Source of the DNA: Tolypeutes matacus
Taxonomy: Eukaryota; Chordata; Mammalia; Cingulata; Chlamyphoridae
Direction of reading: 5' to 3'
NCBI GenBank assembly: GCA_026826555.1
Contig: JAKSZT010054399.1
Coordinates: 1,005,187-1,069,186, forward strand
DNA length: 64,000 nt
Position numbers and translations under genes: made by a program. The notes below the pieces were generated by a model. The model saw only the letters and a program-made list of their open reading frames with translations. It was not told the origin of the DNA and searched no databases. Shown piece after piece: positions 44,751 to 56,333 of the stretch (position 1 is its first letter; each line of letters starts with the position of its first letter).

Positions 44751-45689
44751 TCCAAAGTATCTGTTTATTGATTAGTTGACATCTTGCTCTGGGGCACTTT
44801 AGTATTTACTAAAAAATATTTACTGTCAAAGTTTCTACCATAATCAAGGGCTCTGTTAGATTTGGGTACTATGGTTAGCAGTGTGTTTCCCTGGGAGTCT
44901 TTTTTTCCCCCTAATCAGGTAGCTGTTGGAATTGACTTCTGTTGATATTCTTAAAAGCATTTCATCCTAGGACACAAGTGTCTTAAGAAAAAGCGCTTTA
45001 GGTTTTGAGTTAGATTTAAATCTGGTAGCATTTTTTTTTTTTTTTTTTTTTTGGTTTGTTTAAAACCGTTGTTTTAAACTGCTCTTGTGATACCATGTCA
45101 AACCTCAAACAGTAAGGGAGGTTTTCAAAGAATTTCTGAAGTGTAATCTTGAAGACGCCACATGGCGTCATTTTAAAATCCTTCTGTAAACTGAGTGGGT
45201 TGAGAGAAGAAGAAAATACTAAATTCTAGTGAATTCTTTTTGTACTAAGGACTCGCTTCCCCCCTCCCCCCCCAACTACATGTGCTTAGAAGGGGAGGAG
45301 TCTCAGATGTCTTAGTACATTTTGAAATTAGCCACCTTTCCTTATGTTGGAACGTTTTTATGACACAGTTCATATTTTCCCCCTTATTTTAGTGTAATGG
45401 GTGCCCGAAGTCCAGTGTGCAGTGTGTCATTATAATAGGGAAGCCAGATGACTTTCAAAGAAGCTGAGTTTGTGCAGAGACGGGTAGGTGGATCGTGGAC
45501 GTACGAGCACGTGGGTAATAACTGCAGCAGCCCCTGGGATCAGCGGCTTCCGTCCTCGGTGGTGCTTGCAGACTGCTCCCCAGGCTCATCACCACTGCGC
45601 CACTCCTTTACTTGTCCCCATGAACCACCTTTCAAATCTGCCACCGTCTTGTTAGCAGAGGGACCCTGTTCACAGAAGCATTTGTCTGC
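44751..45689. other. unannotated sequence with a long T run
   Basis: A T homopolymer of about 22 bases at 45031-45052 and a C-rich run near 45260. The 144-codon frame at 45448-45882 runs into the MIR that follows and is not credible as a gene. Confidence 0.4.
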
Positions 45690-45870
45690 TCCAAGATGTG
45701 GTATCTTGTGCAAGAAAGGAGAGGCAAAGAGAACTGAACTAAGAATCAGGAGACCTGTAGTGAAATGCACAACCTTGGGTCCGTCTCATGGTGTGCAAGA
45801 TGAGAACGCCGAGTGCAGTGACTCTTCTGGCTCTAAGTGTCTAACATTGTGTGCAGTGTCAGCCACGTGT
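45690..45870 (+). mobile_element. MIR SINE, sense, diverged
   Basis: 'AATCAGGAGACCTGTAGTGA' matches the tRNA-related part, 'CACAACCTTGGGTCCGTCTC' the core, and 'GACTCTTCTGGCTCTAAGTG' the MIR 3' variant. Confidence 0.6.
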
Positions 45871-45954
45871 GAGGTTGATTGAGCCCTCGTTTTACCCCGG
45901 GCGGCTTCTAAAAGGCAACCATTTGGTGCAACCTAGATTGACAACTGCTTTTAT

Positions 45955-46143
45955 TTATTAATTTTTTTTTTTAAGATTTTATTTATTTATTCATTTATCC
46001 TCCCCTTGCTGCTTGTGCTCGCTGGGTCAGCTAACCACGCCGTGCGGGCAGGCTTGCCTTCACCAGGAGGCCCCGGGAACCGAACCCGGGGCCTCCCATA
46101 TGGTAAACGGGAGCCCTGCTGATTGAGCCACAGCCGCTTCCCT
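45955..46143 (-). mobile_element. DAS-type xenarthran SINE, antisense
   Basis: Same structure as 6763-6946: T run, 'GATTTTATTTATTTATTCAT', a GC-rich body, the B box as GGAACCGAACCC on this strand, and GAGCCACAGCCGCTTCCC at its 5' end. The flanks CAACTGCTTTTA (45942-45953) and CAACAGCTTTTA (46146-46157) agree at 11 of 12 bases. A fairly young copy. Confidence 0.9.
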
Positions 46144-46157
46144 GGCAACAGCTTTTA

Positions 46158-46379
46158 AAACGTTGCCCCCCACCCCCTTATGGCAAACAAAAAATCACTG
46201 TCTGTCACCACCATGATGCCCTTTCCACAAGACCTTCCAGTGTGCATATGACAATTCAAAAGGTGTTCATTTGTGTGCTTCCTAAGCATGCAGTTTTAGT
46301 TATTTAAATTTGAGATACATGCTCATTGGTATTTTTGAAAACTAAATAAGTCACTTGGAATTTCACTCTTCTAAAACTG
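46158..46379. other. unannotated sequence
   Basis: No feature recognised. Confidence 0.4.
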
Positions 46380-46745
46380 GCCACTTCCATTCTCAGATAT
46401 TACGTAGTAGGCAAGCAAGGGGACAACTATATTTCCTTCCTAAGCTGCTCTCTTTGGGTAGAACTTATTAAGTTTACCTTATCAAAATAGCCTTCTCTGA
46501 TGCAGTATAAAAAATTCACCACCTCTGTCACTCTCTATACCTCTGGCCTGCTTTATTTTTCTTTGAAACACCTTACATATTACAGATTTATGCGAATTTT
46601 CCATGTCCTCGACTGGACTGCAAGCTCCATGAAAGCACGTGCCCCCTCCCCATTCCCTGGTGACTCCTCAACACCTTAAAAAGTGCCTGTTGCATAGAAG
46701 GTGCTTGGTGAGTACTTGAGTGGCTCTCTAAGGTTAGAGTCGGTG
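46380..46745 (+). mobile_element. L2 LINE 3' end, sense
   Basis: L2 order: 'AAAATAGCCTTCTCTGATGC', 'CACCTCTGTCACTCTCTATA', 'CTGCTTTATTTTTCTTTGAA', 'GACTGCAAGCTCCATGAAAG', 'AGTGCCTGTTGCATAGAAGG' and 'TGCTTGGTGAGTACTTGAGT'. About 370 bp, one of the better L2 pieces here. Confidence 0.85.
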
Positions 46746-49700
46746 TGTGCCTAGGTTTCTCGTGTGTAAACCTAGGCCGGAAGGAAGAGAAAAGAGAATT
46801 GCTTGACTCTGATGGCAGATCTGGAAAGGACAGGGACTGTCGTGAGGAGATTTATTTCCTTTTCCTCAGAAGTAGGTGCTAATTTTCTGTGATGTGTTTA
46901 AGTAAATGTGTGAGGGGAAACAATTTTTTTAAAAAAAGCTTAATAGAAATATCAGTTGAGTTTGGGTATCTTCTGATGCTTTAAAAAATATTTTGCGCTC
47001 ACTGTAGTTCCCATCCGTTTCTATTACTGTAGTTCTCTTGGTCGGTTGTTTGTGAGCTGCCTGCCTGGGCAATCTGAGTGGTAGCAGTTTTGTCTCTTCT
47101 AATCACATCATTTCATCGATATTTATGTTCGTATTTATTCCCCACGTGGGAACCAAGCCAAACATGTTGTTTCTCCATGGAACCATTTTTGTTTTCTTTA
47201 CTTTGGGCCAATGCAAGATGTTGGAATGAAGAAACAGTGTGCTGGCACAAATTAAGTCCTTCTAATGATTTTTTTTTGTGGTATGAAAGGGAAAGTTCAC
47301 AGAAACTTTCCTAAGGCATCATCCTACATATGTTGCTTTCAAGGATGGGGAGAATAAAGGCTTCTTGAACTCTGTGTGTTAATAGACCTCTTCCTCAGAG
47401 CAAATGCTTTCCATTCAGGGACTACATTATTCCTAGGAAGAAATGGAGACACTGAAATAAACATCTCGGTGCCTACTTAAATAGTATTGTGCTGTCTCTA
47501 TAAGCCTTGGAAAATGGGAGCTAAATCCCCAGCTGACTAGAGAAAGAACTACACATTCGTAGACACACTATCTAATAGGCACGATTTGGGAATTTACCTG
47601 TTTCTGTCGATTTGTAACTTTAGATTTGCCATTTGTGGTACCAGATTCTCTAGCACGATCGTAAAAGAAAAAACTGAAGCAGTTGGAGGGGATCAGGAGG
47701 GAAGGGAATATTGCAATGGCCCTGCAAGCTGCCTTATGTCGTGAAAGCAAAGCAGCACTGGCTGTGTATATTCCATGCAAGTTCTCTGGACTTTCTTGTA
47801 TAGTTTTCAGGTCCTCTAGATTTTCTGTTTTGCCCATTTTCTTTCCCTCTCCTGGACTTTCTCTAACCATTTCTTATTGATAGCCTTGATAACAGGGTCT
47901 TTGCATGAACTGCTAATTCAGAGCCACTTCCAGAGTCAGTTGGCAAAGCCTAGGGCTTCCCAGGCTCCCCCTTTCCCCTTGGCTGCTTCTCCTCCAAGCT
48001 CTCAACCTCCCTGTCTCTCCCTGTCCAAGAGGAGAAGGAAAACGCATGAACCATCCAGAAGCTAGGGCAGGAATAAAGCTCGTGCATCTTCCAAGGAACT
48101 CATGGAAGATGTGGGGAAAAAAAAGCAGCAGGGTCAGTATCTCAAAACTTTATGATGCAAGTATTTAAGTGCTTTTTAACTCTGCTGTGCTGAGGTGGAA
48201 AGTTTTTGCGTCCTGTTTGAGTTTAGAATTCACCAGATTTATTTATTAAAAGACAGTGTTTAAACCCCATTCGGGATGAACAAATGAGTAATATATTTAC
48301 CGTGCTTGGAAGCTTTACTAAGGTAGGATGAATTCGGTGGCATGAGCCAGGCATAACCCAAAGGGTTTGGGAGTTCAAAGATGGATAAGATGCTACAGAG
48401 TTGGGATTTCAGGGAAGTCTTCAAGACTACAGAGCCTCTGAATTAGACCTTGGAGCAGAGGCAGGATTTCAATCCAGAGGTATGTGTGTGCTTTGAGAAG
48501 GCAAGGAAGGAAGAGGACATAGAAATAATCATTTATGTAAGAGCTTCTGTTTCTGTGCACAGGAGACCTCAGAGCCAAGGTCTTCTTTCCATCAGAAATG
48601 ATATGGAATATGACCACCGACAAAGAGGATGGGGATCTGTAGCACAAAGGAACCATTTCTCCTTCCAGGCCATTTTATGGGTTCAAATGCAAAAGCTGGT
48701 GCAAGACTTGGGTCACCAAAAGAACGGATGTCTCCCAACACTAGTGATTGTAGTGTTTTCCAGTTGGACAGAAACCACACCCAAAACCAAAAGGGTGTAT
48801 CTCAAGTGGTATATCTTTGAAGTGCCCAGTATTCAAGAATCACTTCACTGGCAGGGCGTAGGTGAGGAGGGCTGGAGAGTGGAGCTTCTGCTGCCTTCTC
48901 TGCCCCAAAAGGGAAGTCTGCAGCACTGGAAGATCTAGTAATTCCACCCTTTTGGACACCTCTGTGGTTGATCTGCTCTGTCACCCATGTTGTAATAGGT
49001 ATGTCATTGCTTGCAAAGTATAGCATCCCATAGTTCTTAAATTATTTTTGTTATCCTGCTAGAAGATTGTTGTTTTTCCTTTCCTCACAGGAATGGTGAG
49101 GTACAAATAGGAACTAAATGACGTTATTTTTGTCATTCAAAACAGAATCTGTTTGGTTCTTTCCAGCGAATAACTTGTTCCTTGGAACAATGTAAAGAGA
49201 CAAATGGAAAGATAATTTCATTCTTTAAATTCTCCAGCTTTTTCACTCTTGTAAAACCACTTTTTATGTCGGAAAATCATTTAACCATTCCCCAGCATGT
49301 ATTCATGTTAAATTTCCAGGGGTAGCTATGTAATAGATAATTGCTAAGCGGAATTCTAGACTGAAGGAATTAATTCATCTTCCATAAATCGTAGGATTGC
49401 GTTAACCTTTTGAGGACACCTGAACAAGTATGTAACAAGTTTCATAAAAAGTAATTTTCAGCAAGTCTAAAATACTTTTTAGGTGAGACAGTAAAATGAG
49501 CTGTTTGAAACCGATGTTGGAGGAAGTTAGTTTTTCAAAGTCCTGTCTTCTACTTTTGCTTATGTTCTTAAAGCAACTTACCTCAGCCCAGTCCCCCAAA
49601 AGGGAACCATAGGTTGGATACAAGAGGCAGTTATCCTTCAGAACCTTTTATTTCCAAAGCTCGGGCTAGTTCCTGTCAACTGATCTCTGGGCATCTTTCT

Positions 49701-51578
49701 CCGCCTCTGAATCCCACTTCTTCCTTGATACCTTCATCACCTGCTGTCTTGCGACCTCCAGCTTCAGTGCCTGGCACTGGGAATAACCTCCCCGCCGTGC
49801 TGGCAGAACTAGCGGCTTAGGATCCCCGTAGAGGTGCTTGGCTGTATGAACCTGTCTGCACGTCAGCCATCCCCACGAGCCTCGGGACACCTGACTTTTA
49901 CACGTCTAGAAATGAGAACTCTCTTGTTAAAGTCGTTTTCTAAAGTTCCCATTAGGCTGCTCTTCCTTTCATTTTTTTTTTTTTTTTTAATCCCCCTAAG
50001 TCTTTGCAGCTTGCATAGAACTGAAATTTTGTCGTTTTTCCCTGGGGAAAATCCAAGACTTTGCTAGGCAGGCTTATGCCTGGGGCCCCTACGCCTCACT
50101 CCCTGTTATGAGCCCTGTAAAGCTTATCCTGCGGAACAGAGAGAACTGGGCACAAAGATTGTTCTCTTCTACCATGGCAAGCCCTAGATTTCCAGTCTCC
50201 ATTGCCTTTTCTTCTTTGTTCTCCTCAGAAAAGAGGGTATAAGATTAGAATGCTATTGTTTAGAAAGGGGACAGCTATTGCTTGTACTAACAGGAGCTTA
50301 TTTTTTTTTCCCTTCTCCTTGGCAACCTCAATTACTCTCCCTGTTCCTGGCTCTCCTACTTCTGCTTATGAACCACCCCCTCCCTCCACCTTTGAGAGAC
50401 TTATACATTAAATTGACAAACGGCATTTGGCTACTATCTGCCAACACGTGCAAATCAGAATAGTCCTTTAACCACCGTCTTAAAGCTAGTGTCTTGTCCC
50501 TTCTCTGTCACCAGTGTGGCAAGCACAAATGTAGATTAAAGGATAGCGTGTCAAGGTAGGTGTGTGCTGGGCAGCATCCGTCTAGCACTCCCTTCGGGGG
50601 GCACGCTAGCTGCCAGCTGGTATCCTGTTGCTGTCACTGGAGTTTACAGCGCCAGTTCCCAGCTCCACCGGTGATCTATTTCTGTGCCCCGGCAGTGATG
50701 CCAGTTGTCCCAGCAACCTGCTGGCTGGCGTTTTCCTGCAGGCAAGCGAGGCAGTGGCAGTGGAAGAGGGTGGCCTTGAGATGGTCAGAAGGGACTTGGT
50801 TTGCTCAGCCTTGCTCGGAGAGGATTTTCCATTTCCTCCACCTGGGCAGGCCTCCAGGAAGAGGACCTCAGTATCATGGGAGTGTCACTTGCGAAGGATC
50901 ACAAACCACATGGTCTTCCTGGTGCAGATAGCGTCCATGGAGAATAACAAACTAATTAACGCATAGTCCGGGCAGAATGGGGGGGACTGTGGGGCCAGGA
51001 TGTTAGGCGATCTCGGGACGTAAGAGGGTATCAGTTTTTGGGTTGATGGTCTGGCTATTTATCAGCACTGGAATTCAGAGTTGGGGACATGAGTAGATGT
51101 TTGGGAGGAATGAGGGGTCAAAACATGGAGGATGCAGGGAAACACCACAACAGCGCATCTTGGCTCCCTTTCCTGCCGGCACCGGGTCTGACCCGAAAGC
51201 TGTCCAGGGTAGCTAGGACCTTCCCATTGGGCTGTGGTCACTTCTCCATGGGCCTAGCATTGAGGAGGACCACTCTTCAGATCACTGTCCTCCTTTTAAT
51301 TACTCTCCTCTTCCCTTTATGTAGAACTGAATGGCAGTAAAGGGCTCCCCACACCCCTCCCCCAACGACCGCCACCGCTTTTCTGATTTGGATCCAAAGA
51401 ACACAGAAATCCTGAAAGTTCCTAAACTAGTTGACATTGCCTAGATAAAGTCTAAAATTGGGCAGTTTACATTGATGTCTCAGGGGCTTCGTTCTGGGTT
51501 GACATGATGATGTCAGGACGTTTGTCACCAATAAAGGAGACTGAAGGTGGGGGTACCTGCAAACCTTGTCAGGATATG
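46746..51578. other. unannotated, apparently unique sequence
   Basis: 4.8 kb with no confidently recognised interspersed repeat. The 48340-48560 part is weakly similar to the ancient LINE-like class ('AGAGGCAGGATTTCAATCCA'). T run near 49973. A 162-codon frame at 48450-48938 and a 123-codon frame at 50560-50931 have overlapping alternatives and no known domain, so I do not call genes. This is the largest repeat-poor block and the best place to look for conserved elements. Confidence 0.4.
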
Positions 51579-51583
51579 GGGTG

Positions 51584-52091
51584 TGTTTTAGTCAGCCAAA
51601 GGGATGCTAATGTGAAAGACCAAAAATGGGTTGGTCTTTATAAAGGGTATTTATTTGGAGTAAAAGTCCACAGATACCAGGCCATAAAGCGTTAAATTTC
51701 TTCTCTCACCACAGTCCATTGCCACATGTTAGAGCAAGACAGCTGCCGATGTTTGCCAGGGTTCAGGCTTCTGGGGTTCCTCTCTTCCCGGGGCTGTGTT
51801 TCTCTCCGGGCTTAGCTCCTGTTTCCTCCACAAGGTCAGCTGTAGACTATTAGGCGAATGGCTCGCTTCTCTTCTCCTGGGGCCTTCTTTCCAACATCAA
51901 AACTGCTTCTCAAAAAACTGCTTCAACTCTGTTCTTACCTTGCCTTTTATATTCAATTCCCCACCCACCAAGGGGTGGGGCTCAACGCCCTAATCATAAC
52001 CTAATCATGCCCAGATTAACAACCAGTTTACAAGCATGATCCAATTATATTTTTGGAATTCATAATTACATCAAACTGCCCAACAGCCACA
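51584..52091 (-). mobile_element. solo LTR with intact promoter and poly(A) signals, antisense
   Basis: A 508-bp unit starting TG and ending CA. The exact 5-bp duplication GGGTG flanks it (51579-51583 and 52092-52096). Read on the minus strand it has a TATA box TATAAAAG (51944-51951) about 140 bases from its 5' end and AATAAA (51650-51655) about 290 bases further on, giving a normal U3-R-U5 layout. Its 3' end, 'GCATCCCTTTGGCTGACTAA', resembles MaLR/ERVL LTRs. No internal region. It is the best preserved LTR here and looks lineage-specific. Confidence 0.85.
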
Positions 52092-52096
52092 GGGTG

Positions 52097-53245
52097 AAAG
52101 GGGTGTCTTCTGAGAATTTGAAACCCACAAGCAAAATAAAATATCTATTACCTATCCTTACATTACAAAAAGAATTTTTGTGTTCTTACTCTTGTTCTTT
52201 GCTCCACCAAATGACCATACTTGAGCAGAGAAAACAGCTGGGCCCCGAATGTTCATGGGAAAGCTAGTTGGGTTGTAACCCAGCATTTCTAGCACATTTT
52301 ATATACTCAAAAAATACTCATTCCCCCTTCTATACTTTGAACAAGGTATAGGATACCTAGGATCTATTTCTCTCTTCTATTTATACCTAGGATAGATAGA
52401 GGAAGTCTGGGACTGGAATGAAGATCAGTAATTTTTATGGAAAAATAAAACTCCAGGTAGTTGTTTGTATTTTCAGAACATCTTATGTTTTCCGGATGTT
52501 TCTTAAAATGAGAAAAAATAAGCGAGTTTTGTTTGACAGCATGCGGTGTACCCATTGTGGTCATTACCTTAAATTGTTGAAATGGTTTAAATGGTAAAAG
52601 ACACTGTGTGTTCCTGGAACAATACAAACCTATTAGGTGCATCTTGACATTGTAGAGAAATAGTTTTGTCTTTTTTAAAAGATCGTTGTGTAACTTTGAT
52701 TCAGTACTTGGTGCGTATTCACCAATCTTTATAGTGCACAGGTAATGAAGACAGTTCTCTCCTACTGACGTGAATAATAAATACAAGCAAAAGTGGATTC
52801 CATTTAAATTGGAAGATTAAATCCTTCTCTAGGTTTGGTGGGGTTTTTTGTTTTTGTTTTTTGAAGAAATTTGGCGAAACAGGATGATATCCCAGTTAGG
52901 GCTAATGAACTTCATGCTTCATACTTTTCTTCTCACAGCCTTCCTAGCTAGATTGAAATTGAAGGTACGCTCAGAATGGAAAGAACCTGTACTTGCTCCC
53001 TCCTGAACCTGTTGTCCATCACAGGGCTAGGCTGTGAACAGAAATATTAATAATTAAGGAGAAAGTGTGGACACCTTGGGCTTGGACCAGTAGCAGGAGC
53101 AGCAAGCTAGAAATGGGTTCTCATTCCATTCTCGCCTCTCTGAAACCCTGCCCAAGCTACTTTCTTTCTCAGAACCTCTCTTTCCTTGTCTTCCAAAGGA
53201 AGATGGTTATTGCTGCTACTGAACAGCATCAGATTTAAAGGTATT
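52097..53245. other. unannotated sequence
   Basis: AT-rich. The 140-codon minus frame at 52364-52786 has no recognisable motif. No repeat called. Confidence 0.4.
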
Positions 53246-53465
53246 CATCCGAAAACAGACTTTTGGAATCATACCTGGGTTCAAATCCAAAACTTGTCAT
53301 TCATTAGCTGTATGTCCTCAGGAAACATGCCCAGCTTCTCTGACCTTTATTTTCCTCATCTGGAAAATAGGGCTGATCATACTTACCTTGATGGGTTATT
53401 GAGAGAATTAAATGAGATAATGCATGTTAAATTTTTAGCCCAGTGATTGGACTCTAGTAAGCTAT
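53246..53465 (+). mobile_element. MIR SINE, sense
   Basis: 'ATACCTGGGTTCAAATCCAA' (B-box region), 'CATTAGCTGTATGTCCTCAG', 'TATTTTCCTCATCTGGAAAA', 'CTTGATGGGTTATTGAGAGA' and 'ATTAAATGAGATAATGCATG'. Nearly full length and the best MIR in the window. Confidence 0.88.
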
Positions 53466-54237
53466 AACTGTTATGATAAACTTTAAGAAAAAACCTAATT
53501 GGTTGATGTCTTGCTGCAAAAAAATGGGTAAATAACACAACTTGCCAGTCTCTGTTGTGGAGACATTGTCTCTGTAATGCCAATTGTCATTTGTTATCAA
53601 TGTCATTGCATTGACAGTGAGATTAGTTGTGTATTAAGACCATTTGCTTCTTTGACATACATAGTAGAGTAATTAAGATGGTGACAGTGGCACCATTTGT
53701 CAGAATCATCCATGTGCATATGCTGAGGGCCCTTGGAATTTTAGGTGAATTTTTTAGTATTAGTCAAACCAAAAGGCACAATTTGGAAGATGAGAGTCTC
53801 ATCTATAAAAAGAGTAGGGAGATTCCCAAATGCTATTGATATGAGTGGAACTCTAAACAAGAAAAACACTGAAATGTATTTTGATGGAGTACATTTCATA
53901 ACCACGCCTAAGGGGTAATAGGCAAAAATTATCTCATCCTTTGAGATTGATAGAGGAAAGCCTGAAGATAGATATCTACGTTCCTTTATCTTCTTTCAGC
54001 ACATCTATTTACTGAGTGCATGCTGTAGTTAGATATCCATAACAGCTAAAGGAGCTTTCAGTCACTGGGAGAGAGAAGAAAATAGGTAACTCCTTTAAAC
54101 TGTAGCCATTGTTCTCCTGGTGGTACCCACAGGATGTTATGGATTCAAACCAGTGTTACATCTTGTGGGGTTAAGGAAGCTTTCACCCTTGAACCTGAAC
54201 GATGATTCAACCAGGAAACAAAGTGGACGTATCAGGT
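53466..54237. other. unannotated sequence
   Basis: No repeat or gene recognised. Confidence 0.4.
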
Positions 54238-54690
54238 AGCATGGACTGTATAACAAGCCTCATCAGTACTTAGTGACCTGAAGCAACAAACATCTACTAT
54301 GTCCTGTGAGTCTGTGGATCATGCTGGGTTATTCTAATCCAGGACAGCGTGGCTGGAACTGGATGGTGAAGGATGGCCCACTCACATGTCTGACTGGTGG
54401 CAGGCTCGTTGGTCTGGAGTGTGTGTAGAGTGGGGACCTTCATCTGGGACAGCTTGTCTCTCTTCTACCTGGTTTCTCATCCTCCAGTAGGCTAGTCTGA
54501 GCATCTTCCTATGGTGGTCTTGGGGCTCTGAGCAGCTGCAAGAGAGGGGAAACCCTACTGCACAACTGCATTTCAACCTCTGATCAGAAGAATTTTGCTA
54601 ATTTCCCTTTGGCCAAAGCAAGTTACCTAGCAAGCCCCCGATTGAAGAGATGGTGGAAACTCCTAGCTCAAATCACATAGTGAGCAACAT
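54238..54690 (-). mobile_element. MaLR-like (MLT1-type) LTR, antisense
   Basis: 'TGACCTGAAGCAACAAACAT' near the left, then 'CTACCTGGTTTCTCATCCTC', 'CAGTAGGCTAGTCTGAGCAT' and 'TTCCTATGGTGGTCTTGGGG', followed by 'CTTTGGCCAAAGCAAGTTAC'. This order matches the reverse complement of old MLT1-type LTRs. Strongly diverged; ends uncertain. Confidence 0.6.
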
Positions 54691-55411
54691 ATATAAAGCT
54701 CAGAGTTAAGACAGGGATAGGCATGTTGGAAAACTGCAAGTAGTTCAGAGTGGCTAGCAAACAGCAGGGGAGTGGTGTCAAGAGAAAAGAGCCAGCTCCT
54801 GAAATGTCTTTTCAGGAAGTTCTGTTGAGTTTGGAGTTGATCGTGATGGCCAGAGAGATGTTATTGAAAAATGATAAACTGGATATTGACATGGGTGGAA
54901 ACAGGGTTGGATAGCCAGAACCTAAAAGTCAATTCAGGGAAGTTTCCAAAGAGAGGTCTCTGAGCTAGCTAGAAAAAGCCGGAAATACTGCTGAGGAAAA
55001 CTGAGAGGTGGTTTGAAGTTCAGGGGTACTTTCTAAACAATGTGGCCAGAGAAGATGGCGGAGGCCCTAAAAGGTGTACCAGAATGAGCAAAGGCTCAGG
55101 TCCTATTACCTCTGTGAAGTCTGGGGAAGAAGCCGAGGGAGTCTGGTCTTATTGGCAGCGTCCGTCATCACTGTGTCTCGGGATCTTGCTTCCAGCTGGT
55201 ATTGTAAATACTTACTGATGGGCTGATTTAAAGACAGTCTCTGAAACATCTTCTCCTGGTGAGTAATAGTGCAGCCTCATCCCAGCTGTAGACCCTTCTC
55301 TCCCCAACAGGTTTCCCTCAACCCCCAAATAGACAGTGTTTTCCCAGGGCCGCCGGGCTCTGTAAAAAATGCTTCTCGGCCCTCACATGAAACCAGTGCT
55401 GCCCCGGTAAC
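54691..55411. other. unannotated, partly purine-rich sequence
   Basis: 54700-55030 may be another old LINE-like fragment of the purine-rich class, too weak to call. No gene recognised. Confidence 0.35.
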
Positions 55412-55520
55412 TTTTATTTATTTTTATTTTTATTTTTATTTTTATTTTTATTTATTTATTTTTTTTATTATGGGTAAAAATCAAAATTCTCACAATACAT
55501 ACAAACATTTGCAAAATAAC
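55412..55520 (-). mobile_element. xenarthran L1 3' tip, antisense, with expanded tail
   Basis: 'GGTAAAAATCAAAATTCTCA' and 'CACAATACATACAAACATTT' match 33560-33600. The poly(A) tail (plus-strand T side, 55412-55465) has become a (TTTTA)n pentanucleotide array of about seven units. Severely 5'-truncated. Confidence 0.75.
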
Positions 55521-56067
55521 TTTTAAGATGTGACCTTTTAACTAAACATTTAAGTTTAACTCTTCAACAATACTAAAATAGAAATGACTGTTTCATTTCA
55601 CTAAATTCAGGTCACTGAAAGTGAGAACTTGTGGTTTTTGCCAGTGTGTTCGGAGGCCAGTTTGCCACTGAAACTACTTGATACCTTGCGGGAATAGCAG
55701 GGTATTTTTCAGTCCTCGGGATTATAACTTAAGATGTTGAAAGTGGTATCTTTTATAGATAAATGTGAAGGGGAAAAACCCAGGCTGTGCATTACATCCA
55801 GTAATCACTTGCCATGGTTTCTTTCTAACCTTTTCAGTAATAAAGGGAAAATGCAGAAGACTCTAAATAGGGGGGAGGGGGAAGGGGGTCCCTGCAGATG
55901 ACCTCTGTTTCCTGCACTCTTTGCCTTCAGGTACATCTGCCATAACTTGAGGGAAAAATGGGACTTGAGAGGATGGAGGAATACAAGAAGAAAAACGTAA
56001 AAACCCAGAACATAATCTTTGGGGGCAGACAGGACCCTTTTGTAACTCAGATTCCTACATTTTCTCC
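55521..56067. other. unannotated sequence
   Basis: G-rich run near 55870. No gene recognised. Confidence 0.4.
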
Positions 56068-56075
56068 CCTTAGAC

Positions 56076-56325
56076 TAGGGTTTCTTAACATTTTTTTGTT
56101 CCACGGACCTCTTTGCCAGTCAGGTGAAATAAATACTACTGTAATTTATTGCATACATCCATAAGTGAAGGAAATGCTAGATTTCAGTTAGAGGTCAGAG
56201 AAAATAAAGATAATAAGATGGTTTTTTGTTTTTGTTTTTGTTTTTTTCAATTCAAGCTCATGGACCCACTGAAATCTTTCCACGGCCCCCTTGGGGGTCC
56301 ATTGACCCCTGCTTAAGAACACCTG
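56076..56325 (+). mobile_element. non-autonomous hAT transposon, copy 4
   Basis: Termini TAGGGTTTCTTAAC and GCTTAAGAACACCTG. Flanks CCTTAGAC (56068-56075) and CTTTAGAG (56326-56333) agree at 6 of 8. The interior is nearly the same as copy 2 at 27045, including 'GGAAATGCTAGATTTCAGTT', with an extra T-rich insertion near 56225. Confidence 0.8.
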
Positions 56326-56333
56326 CTTTAGAG

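Noticed and set aside
45448..45882. 144-codon plus-strand open frame
   Set aside because: Its 3' third lies in a MIR SINE; no domain is recognised.
48450..48938. 162-codon plus-strand open frame
   Set aside because: Overlapping frames exist on both strands and no domain is recognised. Its first part resembles an ancient LINE-like repeat.
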